Below the pieces are notes generated by a model. The model did no database searches. It had not been told where the DNA came from and saw nothing but the letters and a program-made list of their open reading frames with translations. From positions 1-6,971 of the forward strand of contig CAUZSN010000132.1 of assembly GCA_963582345.1 (NCBI GenBank): a DNA stretch of 6,971 bases, in the 5' to 3' direction. Shown here in pieces: positions 6,946 through 6,971 of the stretch (positions are counted from its first letter, which is position 1; each line of letters starts with the position of its first letter). The DNA is from CAUZSN01 sp963582345. GTDB taxonomy: Bacteria; Planctomycetota; Planctomycetia; Planctomycetales; Planctomycetaceae. Position numbers and translations under genes: made by a program.

Positions 6946-6971
6946 CCACCGATCACGCACCGAGCATTCGA
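6942..6971 (+). CDS. actF: Start of next gene, probably actF (partial, right edge)
   Basis: A GTG at 6942 overlaps the actE stop as GTGA and opens a frame of ten codons (MTTDHAPSIR) to the window end. CGGAG at 6926-6930 could serve as ribosome site, 11 nt upstream. The peptide itself is too short to identify. The identity rests only on conserved order actA-B-C-D-E-F; ActF is a second NrfD-like quinone-binding subunit with a hydrophilic N-terminus, which this start does not contradict. Confidence 0.5.
   Translation, partial: MTTDHAPSIR

Overview
The window carries most of an alternative complex III (ACIII, Act) operon on the + strand, behind a divergently transcribed gene for a probable outer-membrane protein that runs off the left edge. 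ACIII is a membrane quinol:electron-acceptor oxidoreductase that replaces the cytochrome bc1 complex. Long Act-type ActB proteins with a Tat signal, a signal-bearing beta-barrel-like protein and roughly balanced base composition suggest a Gram-negative, respiring bacterium. Acidobacteriota, Gemmatimonadota or a relative is my guess from remembered family patterns; nothing in the window proves the phylum.

Layout: 1-632 (-) is the 5' part of an exported, probably beta-barrel protein that stays open to the window edge. About 633-820 is the divergent intergenic and leader region. It holds a good sigma70-like promoter for the act operon (TTGATA, 18 bp, TATTAT), a perfect 10-bp palindrome in the promoter spacer, and a short hairpin in the presumed leader RNA. 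Then follow actA (pentaheme cytochrome c, to 1408), actB (1436-4525, molybdopterin-oxidoreductase-like domain fused to a four-cluster Fe-S domain), actC (4522-5934, NrfD-like quinol-binding membrane subunit), actD (5937-6452, DUF3341 membrane subunit), actE (6442-6945, monoheme cytochrome c), and the first 10 codons of a further gene starting at 6942, by gene order actF. Genes actB to actF overlap or nearly touch, so they should be co-transcribed and translationally coupled. I saw no tRNA, rRNA, CRISPR array, insertion sequence or clear terminator.

How they work together (known for the family): ActC, and its paralogue ActF, form the membrane core. Quinol is oxidised near ActC, and electrons pass through the Fe-S clusters of ActB to the hemes of ActA and ActE, and on to a soluble cytochrome or directly to a terminal oxidase. 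Cytochrome oxidase genes often follow such operons and would be expected to the right of the window.

Points of interest: the longest-ORF start of actA (TTG at 746) is itself the -35 box of the likely promoter, so the real start is probably GTG at 821. The ActB molybdopterin-like domain keeps the four-Cys N-terminal Fe-S motif yet has no evident molybdenum-ligand residue. Four of the six act starts are GTG. The system itself is a known one; I see no sign of an undescribed machine here.
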